DNA of 64,000 nt from Glossina fuscipes (Eukaryota; Arthropoda; Insecta; Diptera; Glossinidae). A program made the translations under genes and the position numbers. The stretch's first letter is position 1. Each line of letters begins with the position of its first letter. The stretch is from NCBI RefSeq assembly GCF_014805625.2, contig NW_023998458.1:1717480-1781479 (forward strand). Reading direction: 5' to 3'. Shown one piece after another: positions 60,962 through 64,000 of this stretch. The notes beneath the pieces were generated by a model, which saw nothing but the letters and a program-made list of their open reading frames with translations, made no database searches and was not told the origin of the DNA.

Positions 60962-61156
60962 CTTTAGCGCGGATCCTAGCGGGTAAGAAGCACGACTATC
61001 GAGTCGCTTTCCATTCAGTTATTATAGTTCGAATCCTTGTGGCGTGCCGGATTTCAGTTACGATTGGTGCGTGGTCGCTCCATTCGCAGAAGCCTAACAC
61101 TTGCCGATCGGGCGCTGTAAGGCACGTACCCTAACTGACTGCTGACAAAAAAAAAG
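60962..61156 (+). mobile_element. candidate tRNA-derived SINE
   Basis: The head looks tRNA-like: an A-box-like CCTAGCGGGTAAGAAGC (about 60976), a short perfect stem CGACT/AGTCG, and a B-box-like AGTTCGAATCC (61028-61038). A GC-rich body of about 100 bp follows (GGTGCGTGGTCGCTCCATTC) and then an A9 run (61147-61155). The block is much richer in GC than its surroundings. A second copy elsewhere in the genome is needed to confirm it. Confidence 0.5.
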
Positions 61157-61342
61157 TGTTTGTGATTTATTTAAGGCTGGTTTTCTAAAATTTTCACCAG
61201 GTTCACCTAAGAGATCCGTGGAAAAATGTTCACAACCCACATGTTAATATGTTAGTAAAAAGTTAGGATATGTACGAGAGAAGCAGTCTTTTTTTTTTTT
61301 CTTTTTTACAGTGCAGCTATCACCTAAGGATGAAATGCATTA

Positions 61343-61571
61343 TTTCTAATTTAATTTCATTTGAGACCAAAGCGATTCTTTGCCTCTCAAGCGACAGACC
61401 AAAGTTAGGCAGAGTTAACGCATGCCAATAAGACAATTGTGGAGTAGTATAAGTAAAATTCCTGGCGGAAAAGTTTGGAGGAAGCAATGCAGTATGAGAT
61501 GGCGCGCTATCGTGACACGAGAACGAAGAGTTATCTGTCCCTAAACAGGGCGCATAGATTGAAGCAAACAT
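61343..61571 (-). mobile_element. mariner-type transposase remnant (C-terminal catalytic part)
   Basis: The minus-strand frame reads SFSCHDSAPSHTALL, parallel to the mariner block HHDNAPSHTALL with the second catalytic Asp, then TPQLSYWHALTLPNF and LERQRIALVSNEIKLE, matching the TPQ..YSPDLAPCDFFLFP..K region. Only about 75 residues remain. The third catalytic Asp of SPDLAPCDFF is replaced. It lies in the presumed 5' intron or flank of Pellino. Confidence 0.65.
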
Positions 61572-62705
61572 GTTATAACGTTCAAATATTGTTTGGTTCG
61601 GTAGACGAAGTCGGCATAAGGCAACAAAACGCGATCAACTTTTCATTACTTTTGTCATATGCAGTAAACACTGAACTAAACTACATCCCATGGTGTCAGA
61701 AAATTTAATTCTTGGATCGACCTAGCTATATCTGCCTACTTTTCCTTCCCAATCATTATTGATGATTATAGTAATATATTTGCAGGATTTCCAAGTTGCT
61801 GTTTATAGATCAAACATGAAAATTGCACCGATAAGCCCGTTATAAGAAGAAAAGTTTAAGTGTTAAGTGAAAAGTTAGTGTTATTTGAAATCGTGAACAG
61901 AAAAAATTTCATTTAAAGGTTTTATGTAAAAACTAACATAATGCACTTAAAAGTGGACCCATGAAATAGTCAAAAAACTCGCTATAGAAGTTTATCTAAA
62001 ATAGTTAGCAAAGTGGTTTGAAGAATCGCTGCTCGTAAAGGGGTCCTAATCAATTAGTTGTTGTCGCAGTTTTGACAATCTTTATAAATTTATGCTTCGT
62101 AAAGCGTGTTATGCGGGAGATACACTCTAGCATAAAAAGGTATAAACATTTTGACTCATTTTCAAGTGTCCTTGGCCATAACTTATAATGCATTATAAAA
62201 TGTTACGAGAACGTTGCATGGATGGAATATAATTATCTTCTGGATGGATATGTGCGACTATATTAAATTTTCGATAAATTTTTTTTTCTTTTTCTTAGAG
62301 ATAAACTCTAAGCTAAAATAAAAAAAATAAAATAAAAAATGAAAAAAAAAAAATAAATAAATAAATAAATAAATATTAAAAGGCCGTAAATTTTGCAAAT
62401 GTCAGTATATATCGATAATAATGAGAATGAGGATGATAATGATGATCATCATTATCGTCATTACTATTAGCGTTATTTATTTTTGTTGTGGTTGCTGTTC
62501 TTGTTGCTGTTAAATTTGTGATGCTCTAACCATAAATTAGTTATACGAGCGATTACCGAAGATTGATGATTGTATGCTGGTGTAGTGGACTTTAATGTTT
62601 ATTTTCTTTTTCTCAAGGCACGTATTACTCATCTCTTTCGGTATATACTTACTGATGATAATAATGATGAAGAAAATGTTGATCATACACATAAATATAC
62701 ACTCA

Positions 62706-62706
62706 C

Positions 62707-62737
<31 letters not shown>

Positions 62738-62738
62738 C
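62706..62738. repeat. (TA)n microsatellite with CA interruptions
   Basis: About 15 TA units interrupted once by ACAT, in the presumed 5' intron of Pellino. Confidence 0.9.
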
Positions 62739-63401
62739 ATATGCATGCATACATGTGTATGTATTCACATACATTTGTTGTTTATACCGATCACGAACAA
62801 TAGTGTATTTTGCTAAAGTCTTATAACATATTGCCCGTATTGGTATTGGTTAGAAATATGTTTATACAAATGCATTAGAAGTTGATTTCAATCAAACAAT
62901 AGAGACGTACATACAAACATAAGCACCCATACGTGTTAAGCTTCATTTACCCGCTTAACTTCACACCTCTAAAGGTTAAAGCATTTTGTATTATTAGCGG
63001 CTTTTTCCGATAACCTTTCAACTTCGTCTAAGAGCAAAAGGTCATGATAAATATAGAAAATGTAGAGAAACGATGTTTCTATTAAATGCAAAAATATATT
63101 GGAAGTTTCTTCGATTATGAGAACGACGAATAGATTTAATAGAATTCACTTACCACGTACACTAACGCCATAGAGCATAAATACTTTTTTCTTTTGCTTT
63201 TCTACTTATTTAAATATTTAAACTATGTTTAGTGTAAAGTAAATTATATATACTAATATAAATTATGTATATATATGATTTAATTATATGGTCGTTGGCA
63301 TGGGCAAACTGTGTCATCGGTTGTTTATCCAAAGACGCGTTTGAAATGTGGAAAACAGTAAAATGCAACTCAATGCCTAGAAAAGAAAAACAAGAAAAGA
63401 A

Positions 63402-63773
63402 AATTCTTGCTATTATAATAACGCTGCGAAAACGCCACAACAAGCGACTGATGAAGAATTGCATATGGAAGCAAAAGACATTGCAAGTCGCGATAAATTT
63501 ACGAGTTTTAAATTTAGAAGATTTTAAAAAACCGTCCAATCTTCATTCTACCAACGCAAGTCAAGCAACAACCTATCAGATTTTCCTTTTCACGTCCAAG
63601 ATAAAGATCTTTTAAAATCTATTACACCATCCATACACGCGGTGTTTATCCAGCCAGTAAAATGTTACGAAGCTAAGTGCGCGCAATTAACGGATAGTAA
63701 TAAAAGACTTCCTGTCACAAAATTATCGGGAATTGTAGGTAAAGTCACCGAAGTACTTTTTAAACTCTGTTAG
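63402..63773 (+). pseudogene. unidentified coding-like stretch with one internal stop
   Basis: One frame stays open for about 124 codons except for a TAA at 63525. It reads TPQQATDEELHMEAKDIASR before the stop. After it come LSDFPFHVQDKDLLKSITPS and, further on, VKCYEAKCAQLTDSNKRLPV. Amino-acid use is balanced and not low in complexity, unlike the random frames around it. I do not recognise the family. It may be a decayed gene or transposon fragment, or chance. Confidence 0.35.
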
Positions 63774-64000
63774 GACCCTTCTAGGTCCCTTCTGAAGCCT
63801 TTCCTTAGAGCATAAACGTATTCAAACCGTATTCCAGTAAAAAAAGATCCTTTAGGCACCAATAGGTCTTTGCGAAGAAAACCTTACTAGAAAACGGTCT
63901 GCTCCCGATTTTCAAACCAAAATGCTTTGGAATAAAGGAAGACAGAAGGAAACTACAGAGTATTCAAGAACTGAGGCGACACCTTGTTAGTAATAAGAAA

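Larger units (their letters stand above)
60460..64000. other. presumed 5' intron or flank of Pellino
   Basis: The first Pellino exon, which should end in a GG split codon, was not found, so this is probably intron. It holds the SINE candidate, a mariner remnant, an AAAT run at 62352-62374, (TA)n at 62706-62738 and an unexplained coding-like stretch at 63402-63773. Confidence 0.5.

Noticed and set aside
62940..62980. Second candidate Pellino donor (GTTAAGCGG before GTAAATG, minus strand)
   Set aside because: The phase fits a glycine codon, but the upstream frame reads RGVKLS with no likeness to the expected N-terminus.
63153..63180. Candidate first Pellino exon on the minus strand (TATGGCGTTAGTGTACGTG before GTAAGTG)
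   Set aside because: The donor looks good, but the phase needed to join CTACAATGG puts a TAG stop in frame and the peptide does not match the conserved Pellino start.
1..64000. CRISPR arrays, bacterial operons or viral integrations
   Set aside because: No direct-repeat/spacer arrays, no tightly packed co-directional genes and no recognisable viral protein were seen; all coding signal is fly genes or transposons.

Overview
The window is nuclear DNA of a higher dipteran fly (Schizophora; genus not decidable from sequence). The genome is AT-rich, with long introns, GT-AG splice sites, poly-A and TA runs, and decayed I, jockey-like, Tc1 and mariner elements. The Pellino protein matches the Drosophila one almost residue for residue as far as I can recall it. 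There is no operon structure, prokaryotic gene or CRISPR array.

Layout. (1) 1-13156 shows no recognisable exon. It holds short degenerate tandem repeats, microsatellites, one copy of a dispersed repeat and a Tc1-like transposase remnant on the minus strand (about 5040-5480). (2) 13157-33979, plus strand: the 3' ten exons of a Knickkopf/Skeletor-family gene (DM13, DM13, DOMON, third C-terminal domain, GPI-like tail). They give 601 codons; the signal peptide and the start of the first DM13 domain lie outside or were not found. Its 17.5-kb intron carries a tRNA-headed SINE-like element (15355-15517), a jockey-like RT remnant (about 16590-17320), a full-length but frameshifted I-clade LINE on the minus strand (23979-29256, 15-bp target-site duplication, (TAA)n tail) and a mariner remnant (29592-29950). 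A 21-nt microexon (31534-31554) is inferred between the second DM13 domain and the DOMON domain. (3) 35503-41918: two nearly identical 3.0-kb copies on either side of a 400-N gap. Both copies end exactly at the gap, which points to an assembly artefact more than a biological duplication. (4) 46730-48650: a degenerate tandem repeat of about 1 kb with shorter internal repeats. (5) 51306-53098: a decayed MOV10/Armitage-type SF1 helicase locus; the C-terminal exon of one copy lies just upstream of a second copy that is frameshifted and internally deleted. (6) 55768-60459, minus strand: seven exons of Pellino (389 codons, FHA-like plus RING-like domains), lacking only about the first 35 residues. 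(7) 60460-64000: presumed 5' intron or flank of Pellino, with a tRNA-like SINE candidate, a mariner remnant and an unidentified coding-like stretch.

The two intact-looking genes are not functionally linked as far as can be seen. The Knickkopf family acts in extracellular chitin/cuticle organisation. Pellino is an E3 ubiquitin ligase of Toll/IL-1R-type signalling. I found no convincing new multi-gene system. The observations most worth checking are the 3' tail shared by the SINE-like element and the I element, the 21-nt microexon, and the decayed helicase array.
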